Notes: generated by a model from the letters alone, not told the origin. 64,000 bases of DNA from Verrucomicrobiota bacterium (GCA_020831625.1 JAFIGD010000009.1:1-64000), one strand, 5' to 3'. Positions 27,389-37,506 are shown, counted from the first letter of the stretch. Numbers and translations are program-made.

Positions 27389-27444
27389 TCTCCTGATATC
27401 GTGTAGGATTAAAGGACAATTTCTTTAATTCTCATATCAGGAGA
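27389..27444 (+). promoter_or_regulatory. two-tier leader hairpin that covers the ribosome-binding site of the giant gene
   Basis: TCTCCTGATAT (27389-27399) pairs perfectly over 11 bp with ATATCAGGAGA (27434-27444). Inside the 34-base interval a second stem, ATTAAAG (27408-27414) with CTTTAAT (27423-27429), closes an 8-base loop; a flanking G-U pair may extend it. The 3' arm contains AGGAGA, the Shine-Dalgarno for the ATG at 27451 (6-base spacing), so the fold would hide the ribosome site. A structure that must be melted, bound or trimmed before translation suggests post-transcriptional control. It does not match any riboswitch class I know. Confidence 0.55.
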
Positions 27445-27450
27445 CCCCGG

Positions 27451-30400
27451 ATGCACCCCCGACTTCACTTCGTAAATTTGATTTTGTTTTTATCCGCCGC
27501 GCTGAATGCGGTCGCGCAGTCCCCCCTGACGTTTGATCCGAACAATCCGCCAACGCAACTGACGGTGCCGACGGAAGTCTACCATGAGTACACGGGAACC
27601 AACAGCTGGCGGCTGGGGCCGAAGACCATGATGGTGTTCCGGGTGTATCCGAGCGACCGGGATCCGTGGACGAATTACAAATCCGACGAGGCCCTCCTCA
27701 GCGAACTGATGACCATGTCGGAAAATTATTACCGCGGCAGTTATCATCAAACCTGGTTCGGCCCCAAGCGGCGCAACGGCATGGACATTCCGGTGCTGGT
27801 GGTGACCCCGCCGATGCAGTTGCCGGGCACCTATGAGCAATATCGCAATAATTTCGGCCTTCTGCAGAGTCACAGTGTGGCCGCGGCCCGGGAATTGGGA
27901 CCGGAATGGAACAACGGCGGGATGTACGATCCGGTGCACTATGACCGCTGGGTATCGATGTCCAACGCCAATATGGTCGGGTCAGCCGGCCGGGCATATG
28001 TTAACGGCAAATTTTCCTGGGTGGGCAGCTCGCTGAGCGGCACCATCGCGGTACACGAACTGGGGCACAACTGGGGGGTCTTTCACGCCAACAGTTGGTA
28101 TGCGCCGGACGGCGTGGACCCGGAGGTGCATCCGCGTTCTCCCCTTCGGGTCAACGGCGAATATCAGGACGGCTGGTGCGTGATGGGCGGCGGAAATCCG
28201 GGACTGATGTTCAATCCGCTCTTCCGGTACCGGCTGGGGTTCCTCACCCGCGACCGCAATGAGGTGAAAGACATCACGTCCAGCGGCACCTACCGCATTT
28301 ATGATTATCAGCATCACGACCGGCGGCAGACCGAGTCTCTGGTGAGGGTGCTGAATATTCCCATCACCAGTTACACCGCCTGGAACAATGTATTTCTGGG
28401 CTTCGGTCACCGAAGCGGCACCGACGGAGGATGGAGCCGGACGGATTACAACCGCAACGCGGTCACCGTGCATTCCATGATGAGCAGCGGCTCCAACCGT
28501 TTGGACACCACCCCCAATTCCCTGCCCGGCAATGCCGACCGGGACGACAGCTCCATCAAAATCGGGCGCACCTACTCTGAAGGTCCGAATGAGAACGGCA
28601 CCCAGATGTTCGGCGGATTTCATGTCACCCCCGTGCTGCGCGGCAGCAGCGAGGTGAACGGTCAGACCCATGAATGGATTGAGGTCGTCATCAACTATGG
28701 GAATGACATTACCAACAATCAGCCACCCGCCGCCACCTTTTCACATACGGTCCTCAACGGCGCTCAGCCCGGAGTCCCCTTTGAAATCACCGTGAACGCC
28801 ACCGATCCGGACGGGGACGATCTGGCCTTTGACTGGAATTTCGGCGACAACACCTACAACATTGTCAACAGCGCCACCCAGGTCAAGACCTGGAGCGAGC
28901 CCGGCTTCTATTTGGTCGAGGTCACCGTTTCCGACATGAAAGGCGGGCTGACCGATGCCGGTGTCTGGGTGAATGTCGGCGATGTGCCCTATCGCGCCCC
29001 CGAAGCCCCCGCCGCCACCCTGGACGGCCTCCACTACACCTATTATGAGGGCAGTTTTCAGCTCCTGCCCGATTTCGACACCCTGTTCCCGGTGGCGGAG
29101 GGCACGGTGGACACCTTCAGCCTGTCCCCCGCCCAGCGTAACACGAATTTCGCTCTGGTGTATACCGGATATCTGGATGTGGCCGGAACGGATGTGTACA
29201 CGTTCTCCATTGACGCCAAAGACGGGGTCCGCTTTTGGATCGGCGACAATTTGGTGATCGAAAACGACGGGGTCAAATCCACTTCGGGGGTCACCACCGG
29301 AAACATCGCCCTGCAGGCGGGTCTGCACGAAGTCCGCCTTGAATATTTTCACCGCACCGGTTCGGAAAAGCTGGAGGTGAGCTGGAGCACGCTTGATTCG
29401 CCGTTGACCCCGCTGACGGCATCGGACCTCCGGCAGCGTGACTGGCAGACCAACACCCCGCCCGCCGTCAGCATCCTTAATCCTTTGGAGGGCGAAACCT
29501 TTCTGGTCGGCGCGGATATTCTCCTCACCGCCGAAGCGTCGGATGAGGACGGCATCGCCGAGGTGCGTTTCTTCGCCAACGGGAATTTCCTCGGCGCGGT
29601 TTCAGAAAACCCCTACACCACCCTCTGGGAAAACGTGTCGGTGGGCACACAGCACATCACGGCCCTGGCGGTGGACAACACCGGACGCACGCAACTTTCC
29701 AATGTCCGTACCATCACGGTGGAAAGCCCGCCGCCCACCCGGTCGGTGGGGATCAATTTCGCCGGGACGGATTCCTTCGCCTTTCCCCACGCCCCCACGG
29801 TGGTGGGCTTTGCCGACCGCATCGGCGCGGTGTATGCCGAGCCCTACTGGAACAACTTCACCAAAGCCGAAGACGACGCCAATGACGGTGTTTACCTGAA
29901 CCTGATCGACAACGACGGGTACCCGACCCCCGTCCGCGTGGAATGGCAGGGACATACCGAATCCAATGTGGGCAAAAGTGCGACAGACACGTCCACCGGC
30001 AACGGCCGCATGATGCACGGGTATGTCCGCTTCAACAACAACAATCAGGATGGCCCCTGGCTGACCGCCCGGGAGATTCCCTACCCGCAGTATGATGTGT
30101 ATGTGTACTTTGATTACGTGAACGATGCGTCGCAGGATGCCAACCCCCAGCAGTTCCGCATCACCACCACCGATGGAGCCAATGATTTGGTCCCGCCCCG
30201 ATACGGACAAAACTCGCTCGACCACAACAACGGACTGGGCGATTACCCAAACTACGAAACCTGGGTGGGCTTCAAGGAATCCACCGCCCTGAGCGCCACG
30301 GCTCCCGCGGATGAGCGTCTCGGAAATTATGTCGTCTTCCGCAACATCACCGATTCGGAATTCCGCGTGGTCGTCAACGCGGGCAGTGGGGCCAATTCCG

Positions 30401-33400
30401 GCCGCCGCTTCATGAACGGAATACAGATTGTGGAAGTGGAGGCGACCAAACCGTCCATCCGCGTCACAGCCCCGGAAGCGGGATGGCATCTCTCCCCGGA
30501 ACAACCAACGGCCAGCTACACCCTGCGATTGTCCGTGGCACCGGATGCGCCGGTGACCCTGGTTCCCGTCACCACCGGCAATTTGGTCGCCCTCACCTCC
30601 GAAATCGTATTCACCCCCTCGAACTGGCAAGAACCGCAAACCGTGGTCCTGTACGCCGACACCTCCGCAGGAGGAACGCCAACACTTTCCCATACCGTGA
30701 CCGGGGACGGTCGTTACGACGGTGTGACGGTGGCTCCGGTCTCGGTGACCATTGAGGCGGGTTCGCAAACCTCCCCCGATCCCCTTAACCAAGCGCCGTT
30801 TTTCACCAGCCTGCCTGAAGTGGAAGTGCTCACCGGTGCGGAATATATCTATTTCGTCACCGCTGAGGATCCGGAGGGAGACATCATCCGGTTCAACGCC
30901 GTGGATCTACCCGGCTGGCTCAGCCTGCAGGACCATGGGGATGGCACCGCCACCTTGAGCGGCACGGCTCCGCATTCCGGGCTTTCTTCGGTGCCGGTCC
31001 TTATCAAAGCCTCCGACCCATTCAACAGCACCCTTCAACGTTTCGACATCACCTATACCCGGCGGCCGGCCATTGCGGTAAATTCTCCACGCAATGCGGC
31101 GGTGTCCCTGCCGCATCTGGATCTGGATCTGCATCCGCTTGTGGAAGTCGAAGGCTTTGGTCACCCCGTGACCTTGGCATGGTCGCAAATCTCCGGCCCC
31201 GGCGATGCGGTGTTTGACGACCCGGCCTCTCTGAGCCCCGCCGTTTCATTTCCCGAGCCCGGACGATACACCCTTCTGCTCTCGGCCGACAACGGCAAAG
31301 GCGTCAGTGAAAAACGCATCGAAGTCTTCGCCGCCGCTTCCGGCGGAGAGGTGCTGGACGACGGCCTGACGGGCTACTGGCGCATGAATGATCCCGTCGG
31401 TTCCTCACAACTGTCCGATGCCAGCGGCAATGAAAAGCACGCTGCGATTACCGACAACGGCAATTTCCAACTCGGAGTCTCCGGCCACGACGCCACCGCC
31501 GTCCGCCTCGGCGGCAACGGCAATTATGCGACCGCTCCCATGGGAATGCCCGGCCAAATGACCGTCTCCCTGTGGATGCTCGCCGACGCCTCCCCGGCGC
31601 AACGGAACGGAACGCTGTTCAGTTTCATCGACGGCAATGGCAATCTCCGCGGTCACCTCCGCATGCAAACCAATGACACCCGCCTGCATTTCCTTTCCAA
31701 TCATGTCAATTCAACGGGGCACTGGCGCTTTGAAAAGGATATCCCCTCCGGAGCCTGGATGCATGTGGTGCTGGCCTATGACAACAGCAGCAACCAAAAC
31801 CACCCCGACCTCTGGATCAACGGGGAATGGGTCGAACGCACCCAGATCACCGCTCCCGGTGATTTCCGTGCCACCGCCAGCCTGCGCATCGGCAGTGGCA
31901 CCAGTTCCAACACCTCCTGGAATGGCCGTATCGATGAAATGCGGATCTACAACCGGACCGTCCCGGCGGCGGACATCGCCCTGCTCGGATATCCCGGCCC
32001 GGTCAATCTGGCCCCGGACATTCAGGTCACCGATCAGGGCACCGGCCCCGGACAGACCATTCAACTCGGCGCGTCCGTGAGCGACGACGGTCTGCCGAAC
32101 CCGCCCGGAGAAGTGGAAGTGCTCTGGGTACAGGAAGGCGGGCCCGACGATGCCGAAATCGGCCTGGACAGCTTTGCCGACACCAGCTTCACCGCCGGCC
32201 CCTTCCCGGCCATCTACGAACTGCGCCTCTTTGCCGACGACGGCGGGGCATTGGTTTCCCGAACCATGCGCGTTCAATCCGAGGGCGGCGCCCCCCAGGC
32301 CCCGGAAATCACCCAACAACCGGCCGCCCTCACCGTCACCGAACTGGAACCCGCGGGCTTCTCGGTCAGTGTGAACGCCAATCCCGCCCCCGAATTCCAA
32401 TGGCGCAAGGACGGCGTGGACATTCCCAACGCAAATTCGGCAACCTTTCAGATCGGGAGCGCCACCCTGGCGGATGCGGGCGACTATTCGGTATTTATTT
32501 GGAATGACGAGGGTGACATCACGTCCGCCGCGGCCACCCTCACCGTGAATCCCATTCCGCCGGAAGCGCCGGTCATCACCCGGCAGCCGCAAAGTCAATC
32601 GGCGCTGGTGACCCAGAGCGTGACCTTTGAGGTCGAAGCCGGCGGCCATCCCGCCCCGACCTTCCAGTGGCGCAAAAATGGCACCGATCTTGAGAATGAA
32701 ACCGGAAGCAGTCTGACGCTCACCAACCTCGGTTTGTCGGACAGCGGAAACTATGATGTGGTGGTCGCCAACAGTGAGGACACCCTCATATCCGACACCG
32801 CCACCCTGACCGTGGCCGAAGGCCCCACCCCGCCTGTCATCACGTTGCATCCGCAACCGCAAAGCGCAACGGAAGGCGATACGATCCTCTTCTCAGTCGA
32901 GGCCACAGGCAATCCCGCACCGGCCTATCAGTGGCGCTTCAATGGCACGCCGATCGCCGGAGCTGAGAACGCGTCTTTTGAACTGGTCACCGTCACCCTG
33001 GCGGATGAAGGAAACTACGATGTCGTGGTGTCCAACAGCGAAGACACGGTGACCTCCGATACCGTATTTCTCTCAGTCTCCCCCATGCCCGCCCCCCCGG
33101 TTATTCTTTCACAGCCGCAGGATGTGGAAGTTACCGCCGGGGAAAACGCGGCCTTCACGGTTGCCGCCGAAGGTTATCCTGCGCCCGCATACCAGTGGTA
33201 CTTCAACGGGAACCCGATCAACGGCGAAACCGGCACAACCCTCACTATTTCAGGGACCGTTCTCATTGATGCCGGGGAATACACCGTTCAGGTCAGTAAC
33301 AGCGAAGGATCGGTCCTTTCCATTCCCGCAACCCTGACGATTGTGCCGCCGCCGGCGGAAGGAAGTATTGCCCTGGGAGATGCATATCTGATCTATGGCG

Positions 33401-34725
33401 GAAGTTTCACCTTGGCCGGTGAAGCGGATAACGGCTTCGATTTCACCAATACTGCGAACTATCAGGGTATTTTGTTTAATCTGGCCCAAACCGCAGACCT
33501 TCAGGAAATCGGAGATTACGTGGAATTAACATTCGATGTTCTCTCCTTTTCATCCGGGAACAACAACCCCTGGGCATACCGGTTCGGACTGTTTGATCAT
33601 TCAGGAAGCCCCGCGACTGAAAATAATCAAACATCGGTAACCGATTCCTGGACGGGTATGCTGGCCTGGTACAAAACAACCAATTCAAACACCAACCAAA
33701 ACAACAATGCGATGTTTCAGCAGAATTCCGGAACGGCGGGCCTGCTGGGTGTTGATAATATGGGAGGTGGTTTTGGATCAAGTCCCGGAAGCTTAGGTGG
33801 CGGAATCAGCAAAATCGGCAGTAATTACAACACCACCTTCCGGAATAATGATACGACATTTACCGTAACCTTCAGGATTGAGCGCACCGACACGGGATTG
33901 GACATCACAACCCTGCAATGGTCTAACTCCGGTGAAACCATCACCCGAAGTCTCGCTCACGCTTCAGTATCGTCCTATGCGTTCAATGCGTTGGGCTTTG
34001 CGCATAACGGCGACTTCAGTGTCCGTAACATTGAGGTCATGACCAACACCCTGGCCCAGCCCGGAGAGCCACCCGCAGCGCCTTCCGGCCTTCAGATCCT
34101 GTCCGGTGCCACCGCCCCCGTGTCCCTGTCCTGGACGGACAACAGCGACAATGAACTCGGGTTTCAGCTTGAACGCAGTCCAGCGGGCGCGGATACGTTT
34201 TCCGTTTTGGCCAGCCTGGATACGGAAACCACCTCCTATCTGGATGAAACCGCGTCACCCGGACAACATTACGATTACCGGGTCAGGGCCTGGAACAACA
34301 ACGGCTTTTCCGACTATAGCGGTGTGGTGACGTTCACGCCGGAAGAAGAGTCAACGCCCTATCAAGACTGGCTCGCGGAAAACGGGCTGGAAGAGGAGGA
34401 GGACGTTTTGGTGGATGGCCAGACCTACACACCGGAACAACTCTACACCATGAACGCGCAAAAGGACGCCCATGGGAACTGGCAGGGTCTCCTGCGGGCG
34501 GAATCCTTTGTGTCTGACGGCAACGGCGGGATGAGCCTCGGCTTTTCCGCCCGCGCGGACCGCCGCTATGTGCTCCAAAGCGCGGAAACTCTGGCCGAAC
34601 CCGTCTGGATCGATGTGGCGGATGCGGAAATTATCACCACCGAAGCCGGATCGCGGGCTTTCCAGCTCGATACCCCCGCACAGGGTCAGCGTTTCTACCG
34701 CATCCGGGTGGACCTCCCGGAATAA
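27451..34725 (+). CDS. giant secreted metalloprotease-like multidomain protein
   Basis: This is a 2424-residue protein. After the signal peptide ('MHPRLHFVNLILFLSAAL' to 'AVAQ'), a zinc protease domain carries His202-Glu203-His206-His212 in 'HELGHNWGVFH' (HExxHxxGxxH) and a probable Met-turn at Met245 ('CVMGGG'). This is a gametolysin-like metzincin layout. Then follow a PKD domain (about 430-510), a PA14 domain (about 525-650), an Ig-like domain, a beta-sandwich, a cadherin-like domain, a LamG domain (about 1300-1510), four Ig-like repeats (about 1610-1965), a lectin-like domain, fibronectin-III, and a Verrucomicrobia-type C-terminal segment ending 'GQRFYRIRVDLPE'. It probably degrades protein attached to a glycan matrix. 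Translation seems gated by the leader hairpin at 27389-27444. Confidence 0.85.
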   Translation: MHPRLHFVNLILFLSAALNAVAQSPLTFDPNNPPTQLTVPTEVYHEYTGTNSWRLGPKTMMVFRVYPSDRDPWTNYKSDEALLSELMTMSENYYRGSYHQTWFGPKRRNGMDIPVLVVTPPMQLPGTYEQYRNNFGLLQSHSVAAARELGPEWNNGGMYDPVHYDRWVSMSNANMVGSAGRAYVNGKFSWVGSSLSGTIAVHELGHNWGVFHANSWYAPDGVDPEVHPRSPLRVNGEYQDGWCVMGGGNPGLMFNPLFRYRLGFLTRDRNEVKDITSSGTYRIYDYQHHDRRQTESLVRVLNIPITSYTAWNNVFLGFGHRSGTDGGWSRTDYNRNAVTVHSMMSSGSNRLDTTPNSLPGNADRDDSSIKIGRTYSEGPNENGTQMFGGFHVTPVLRGSSEVNGQTHEWIEVVINYGNDITNNQPPAATFSHTVLNGAQPGVPFEITVNATDPDGDDLAFDWNFGDNTYNIVNSATQVKTWSEPGFYLVEVTVSDMKGGLTDAGVWVNVGDVPYRAPEAPAATLDGLHYTYYEGSFQLLPDFDTLFPVAEGTVDTFSLSPAQRNTNFALVYTGYLDVAGTDVYTFSIDAKDGVRFWIGDNLVIENDGVKSTSGVTTGNIALQAGLHEVRLEYFHRTGSEKLEVSWSTLDSPLTPLTASDLRQRDWQTNTPPAVSILNPLEGETFLVGADILLTAEASDEDGIAEVRFFANGNFLGAVSENPYTTLWENVSVGTQHITALAVDNTGRTQLSNVRTITVESPPPTRSVGINFAGTDSFAFPHAPTVVGFADRIGAVYAEPYWNNFTKAEDDANDGVYLNLIDNDGYPTPVRVEWQGHTESNVGKSATDTSTGNGRMMHGYVRFNNNNQDGPWLTAREIPYPQYDVYVYFDYVNDASQDANPQQFRITTTDGANDLVPPRYGQNSLDHNNGLGDYPNYETWVGFKESTALSATAPADERLGNYVVFRNITDSEFRVVVNAGSGANSGRRFMNGIQIVEVEATKPSIRVTAPEAGWHLSPEQPTASYTLRLSVAPDAPVTLVPVTTGNLVALTSEIVFTPSNWQEPQTVVLYADTSAGGTPTLSHTVTGDGRYDGVTVAPVSVTIEAGSQTSPDPLNQAPFFTSLPEVEVLTGAEYIYFVTAEDPEGDIIRFNAVDLPGWLSLQDHGDGTATLSGTAPHSGLSSVPVLIKASDPFNSTLQRFDITYTRRPAIAVNSPRNAAVSLPHLDLDLHPLVEVEGFGHPVTLAWSQISGPGDAVFDDPASLSPAVSFPEPGRYTLLLSADNGKGVSEKRIEVFAAASGGEVLDDGLTGYWRMNDPVGSSQLSDASGNEKHAAITDNGNFQLGVSGHDATAVRLGGNGNYATAPMGMPGQMTVSLWMLADASPAQRNGTLFSFIDGNGNLRGHLRMQTNDTRLHFLSNHVNSTGHWRFEKDIPSGAWMHVVLAYDNSSNQNHPDLWINGEWVERTQITAPGDFRATASLRIGSGTSSNTSWNGRIDEMRIYNRTVPAADIALLGYPGPVNLAPDIQVTDQGTGPGQTIQLGASVSDDGLPNPPGEVEVLWVQEGGPDDAEIGLDSFADTSFTAGPFPAIYELRLFADDGGALVSRTMRVQSEGGAPQAPEITQQPAALTVTELEPAGFSVSVNANPAPEFQWRKDGVDIPNANSATFQIGSATLADAGDYSVFIWNDEGDITSAAATLTVNPIPPEAPVITRQPQSQSALVTQSVTFEVEAGGHPAPTFQWRKNGTDLENETGSSLTLTNLGLSDSGNYDVVVANSEDTLISDTATLTVAEGPTPPVITLHPQPQSATEGDTILFSVEATGNPAPAYQWRFNGTPIAGAENASFELVTVTLADEGNYDVVVSNSEDTVTSDTVFLSVSPMPAPPVILSQPQDVEVTAGENAAFTVAAEGYPAPAYQWYFNGNPINGETGTTLTISGTVLIDAGEYTVQVSNSEGSVLSIPATLTIVPPPAEGSIALGDAYLIYGGSFTLAGEADNGFDFTNTANYQGILFNLAQTADLQEIGDYVELTFDVLSFSSGNNNPWAYRFGLFDHSGSPATENNQTSVTDSWTGMLAWYKTTNSNTNQNNNAMFQQNSGTAGLLGVDNMGGGFGSSPGSLGGGISKIGSNYNTTFRNNDTTFTVTFRIERTDTGLDITTLQWSNSGETITRSLAHASVSSYAFNALGFAHNGDFSVRNIEVMTNTLAQPGEPPAAPSGLQILSGATAPVSLSWTDNSDNELGFQLERSPAGADTFSVLASLDTETTSYLDETASPGQHYDYRVRAWNNNGFSDYSGVVTFTPEEESTPYQDWLAENGLEEEEDVLVDGQTYTPEQLYTMNAQKDAHGNWQGLLRAESFVSDGNGGMSLGFSARADRRYVLQSAETLAEPVWIDVADAEIITTEAGSRAFQLDTPAQGQRFYRIRVDLPE

Positions 34726-34823
34726 GCGGGGATTTCCCCAACGGGATAAAATCTTTTTTCGCGTGTGTTCAAAATGCCTTTCGGGTATAGAATCCGGTTT
34801 CATTCCATAACCCGGAGCGCATT

Positions 34824-35594
34824 TTGGATCTCCTCGCCGACACCCATATTCATCTCTACCCGCAACATGACATCGCAACCCTCATCGACGGGGCCGTCAA
34901 CCGGCTGCGCGCCGCCGCCGGGGAACCCGCCGCGTCCTGCGCGCTGTTTTTAACCGAAGGCAAAGGGTTTCAGGTCTTTCAGAATCTCAAAACCGGCGCA
35001 ATCCGTCTGCCGGAGACCCACACCGTCGACCCCTCGCCGGAATCCGGAGCCCTCTATATTCATCACGGCGGCAACCGAACGCTGCTGGTCGCCGGCCGGC
35101 AGATCGTCGCCGCCGAACGGGTGGAAATCCTCGCATTAGCCCTCGAAACCGAACCGGAGGACGGTCAGCGGGCCGCCGACATCATCGCCGCCGTCGATGC
35201 CGCCGGAGCGGTTCCGGTCCTCGCCTGGTCTCCGGGCAAATGGATGTTCTCCCGCGCCGAGGTCGTTGACCGGCTCACCCGCCACGCGGGCGATGTCCTT
35301 CACCTCGGTGACTCGTCCCTGCGTTGCACCGGCTGGCCCCTGCCCAAACCCATGGCCAACGCCCGGCTCCCCGTCCTCGCCGGATCCGATCCGCTTCCTT
35401 TTTCCGGCGACGAAAGCACCGCCGGCTCCTACGGCGTTCGCATCACCCTCCAGTTCGACGAAAAAACGCCCGTCACCTCCATCCGGCGGGCCCTGCGCGA
35501 TAACACCACCCCCATCGTCCGCATCGGACAACGCAATTCTCCTCTGCAGATGGCCCGCCGCATGGTTCAACACCGCCGCCACAAATCCTCATGA
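34824..35594 (+). CDS. PHP-like hypothetical protein
   Basis: This 256-residue protein starts at TTG 34824, which has GGAG seven bases upstream; no in-frame ATG would keep the N-terminal motif. The first residues, 'MDLLADTHIHLYPQHD', contain His-x-His as in PHP phosphoesterases or amidohydrolases. The second half has 'VLAWSPGKW' and 'LAGSDPLPF', which could supply more metal ligands. No further PHP motifs are certain, so a catalytic role is unproven. The stop overlaps the GT4 gene by four bases, and that gene overlaps the methyltransferase, so it is the first gene of a glycan operon. About 100 bases between it and the giant gene hold only a short GGGG/CCCC symmetry. Confidence 0.55.
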   Translation: MDLLADTHIHLYPQHDIATLIDGAVNRLRAAAGEPAASCALFLTEGKGFQVFQNLKTGAIRLPETHTVDPSPESGALYIHHGGNRTLLVAGRQIVAAERVEILALALETEPEDGQRAADIIAAVDAAGAVPVLAWSPGKWMFSRAEVVDRLTRHAGDVLHLGDSSLRCTGWPLPKPMANARLPVLAGSDPLPFSGDESTAGSYGVRITLQFDEKTPVTSIRRALRDNTTPIVRIGQRNSPLQMARRMVQHRRHKSS

Positions 35595-36769
35595 AGCCCC
35601 GCGTCCTTTTTCTCAGCCCCCAGCCCTTTTTTCAGTGGCGCGGATCACCCATTCGTGTCAATTACAACCTCCAGGCCCTCTCCGACCTCGGTTACGATAT
35701 CGATCTGCTCACCCTGCCCTTCGGTGAGGACCGGGACATCTCCAACGTGACCCTTCACCGGGTTGGACCTCTCCCCGGCGTCAGCGATTTACCCATCGGC
35801 CCCAGCCTGCCCAAACTCTTGTTCGACTTCAAACTCTACTGCGCGGCCCGAAAACTCATGCGCACCCATCAATACGCGGTGGTTCACGGCGTCGAGGATG
35901 CCGGATTTTTGGGTGTCTTTCTCGCCCGCAAGCAAAAGGCCCGGATCGTCTACGAGAAGCACTCCGATCCCCAATCCTACCGCAAAGGCTTCATTCGCAA
36001 CCTCATCATGTCGCTCTACGCCAAGGTCGAAGCCTTCACCATCCGCCGCGCCGATGCGGTCATCGCCACCGGCAACGGCCTCGCCGAATCCGTCCGCGCC
36101 CTCTGTCCCGCCACCCCCTGCCATCCTATCTGCGACATTCCATCCTCCCGCAGCGAAGCCGACCCCGAAGCGGTGCAAACCCTCCGCGCCCAACTTCAGC
36201 AGAACGAAACCGATGTCCTCGCCACCTACGTCGGATCCTTTGCCGTCTACCAGGGCATCGATCTTCTCTTTGAGGCCATCCCGGCCGCGCTCCGCTCCGC
36301 GCCCTGTCTCCGCGTATTGATCATCGGCGGTTCCGACTCCGAAATCGAGGCCCGCAAACAGGACCTTCAGACTCAGGGCGTCACCGATGCCGTGACCTTC
36401 CTTGGCAAAATTCAACCCGACGCCCTTCCCGCCTATCTCGCCGCCTCGGATATTCTCCTCTCTCCCCGCATCTCCGGCCACAACACCCCCCTCAAGTTGC
36501 TCGACTACTTCAAGGCCGGCGGTTCCATCCTTGCCACCGATGTCCAAGCCAATCGGCTTCTTCTCGATGACACCACCGCCCTTTTTGCCGCGCCCGAAGC
36601 TCCGGCCTTTGCTCAAGCCCTCGCCGGCCTCGCCAACGATCCCGCCCGCCGTCAATCCCTCGCCGCCAAAGGCCGACACCTCATCGAAACCACCTACAAC
36701 TTCGACGCCTACCGCACCCAACTTGCCAAAGTCTACGACCTCATCCTCTCCAAAGACACCTCATCATGA
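35591..36769 (+). CDS. GT4-family glycosyltransferase
   Basis: This is a 392-residue cytosolic, GT-B-fold enzyme. The N-terminal part contains 'LFLSPQPFFQWRGSPIRVNY' and an acceptor-side domain with 'VHGVEDAGFLGVFLA'. The C-terminal domain has 'YVGSFAVYQGIDLLFEAI', 'FLGKIQPDALPAYLAASDIL' and 'HNTPLKLLDYFKAGGSIL'. The last holds the nucleotide-sugar site, with the usual EX7E glutamate replaced locally by Lys/Asp. It should transfer a sugar from a nucleotide donor to a lipid-linked glycan. Both ends overlap neighbours by four bases (PHP-like protein and methyltransferase), so the three form one operon. Confidence 0.88.
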   Translation: MKPRVLFLSPQPFFQWRGSPIRVNYNLQALSDLGYDIDLLTLPFGEDRDISNVTLHRVGPLPGVSDLPIGPSLPKLLFDFKLYCAARKLMRTHQYAVVHGVEDAGFLGVFLARKQKARIVYEKHSDPQSYRKGFIRNLIMSLYAKVEAFTIRRADAVIATGNGLAESVRALCPATPCHPICDIPSSRSEADPEAVQTLRAQLQQNETDVLATYVGSFAVYQGIDLLFEAIPAALRSAPCLRVLIIGGSDSEIEARKQDLQTQGVTDAVTFLGKIQPDALPAYLAASDILLSPRISGHNTPLKLLDYFKAGGSILATDVQANRLLLDDTTALFAAPEAPAFAQALAGLANDPARRQSLAAKGRHLIETTYNFDAYRTQLAKVYDLILSKDTSS

Positions 36770-37470
36770 CCGACTTTCCCGAAACCGCCGATATCGAAAC
36801 CGCCAACGCCGACTATGCCAGCCGCTTCGCCGGACCCGCCGGTGCCTGGCTGCTGGACGTGCAAACCGACCGCCTCAAAGCCAGCCTTCAAGACCTGCCC
36901 CCCGGCGGCACCGCATTGGATGTCGGCGGCGGCCATGCGCAAACAGCCCCGGTGCTGGTGGCGCACGGCTTCAGCACAACCGTAACCGGCAGTGCCCCGT
37001 CCTGCCGGGAACGCCTGCCCGGAACCATCCCCTTTCAACTCGCCAATCACCTTGATCTCCCCTATGAAAACCGAAGCATCGACGTGGTGATCTCCTTCCG
37101 TCTCATGCCGCACTGCGAGCGCTGGCCGGAACTCGTCAAAGAACTGTGCCGGGTCGCCGACAAACGGGTCATCGTCGATTATCCGGCTAAACAAAGCGTC
37201 AATTTTCTTGCCGACACCCTCTTTGGCCTCAAAAAGAACGTTGAAAAAAACACCCGCACCTTCACCCTCTTTTCGCATCACGAAGTCAGGGAAGCCTTCG
37301 AAGCGGAGGGATTCAAGCTCAAGCGGCACCCGCAATTTTTCTGGCCCATGGTGCTCCATCGCATGTTGAAACGCCCCGGGCTCAGCCGTGCCCTGGAATC
37401 CGTGCCCCGCGTTCTCGGACTCACCGCCCTCTTTGGCAGTCCCGTTGTTTTGGAGGCGCGACGGAACTGA
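36766..37470 (+). CDS. class I SAM-dependent methyltransferase
   Basis: This is a 234-residue protein. Motif I is 'ALDVGGGHAQTAPVL' (about 45-60), followed by 'LPYENRSIDVVISFRLMPHC', which fits motifs II/III of the methyltransferase-11 type. It probably methylates a sugar or a lipid-linked intermediate in the same operon (the GT4 gene overlaps it by four bases). The product is cytosolic with no membrane segment. The substrate is not visible from the sequence. Confidence 0.85.
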   Translation: MTDFPETADIETANADYASRFAGPAGAWLLDVQTDRLKASLQDLPPGGTALDVGGGHAQTAPVLVAHGFSTTVTGSAPSCRERLPGTIPFQLANHLDLPYENRSIDVVISFRLMPHCERWPELVKELCRVADKRVIVDYPAKQSVNFLADTLFGLKKNVEKNTRTFTLFSHHEVREAFEAEGFKLKRHPQFFWPMVLHRMLKRPGLSRALESVPRVLGLTALFGSPVVLEARRN

Positions 37471-37477
37471 ATTTCGT

Positions 37478-37506
37478 TTGCAAGGCAATCATACAAATTC
37501 TATAAG
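37478..37506 (+). promoter_or_regulatory. sigma70-like promoter candidate before the membrane protein gene
   Basis: TTGCAA (37478-37483), a 17-base spacer and TATAAG (37501-37506) match the sigma70 pattern. The -10 overlaps the AAGG that could serve as ribosome site, so transcription would start at about the ATG (37514). It may therefore be coincidental or give a leaderless message. Confidence 0.3.
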
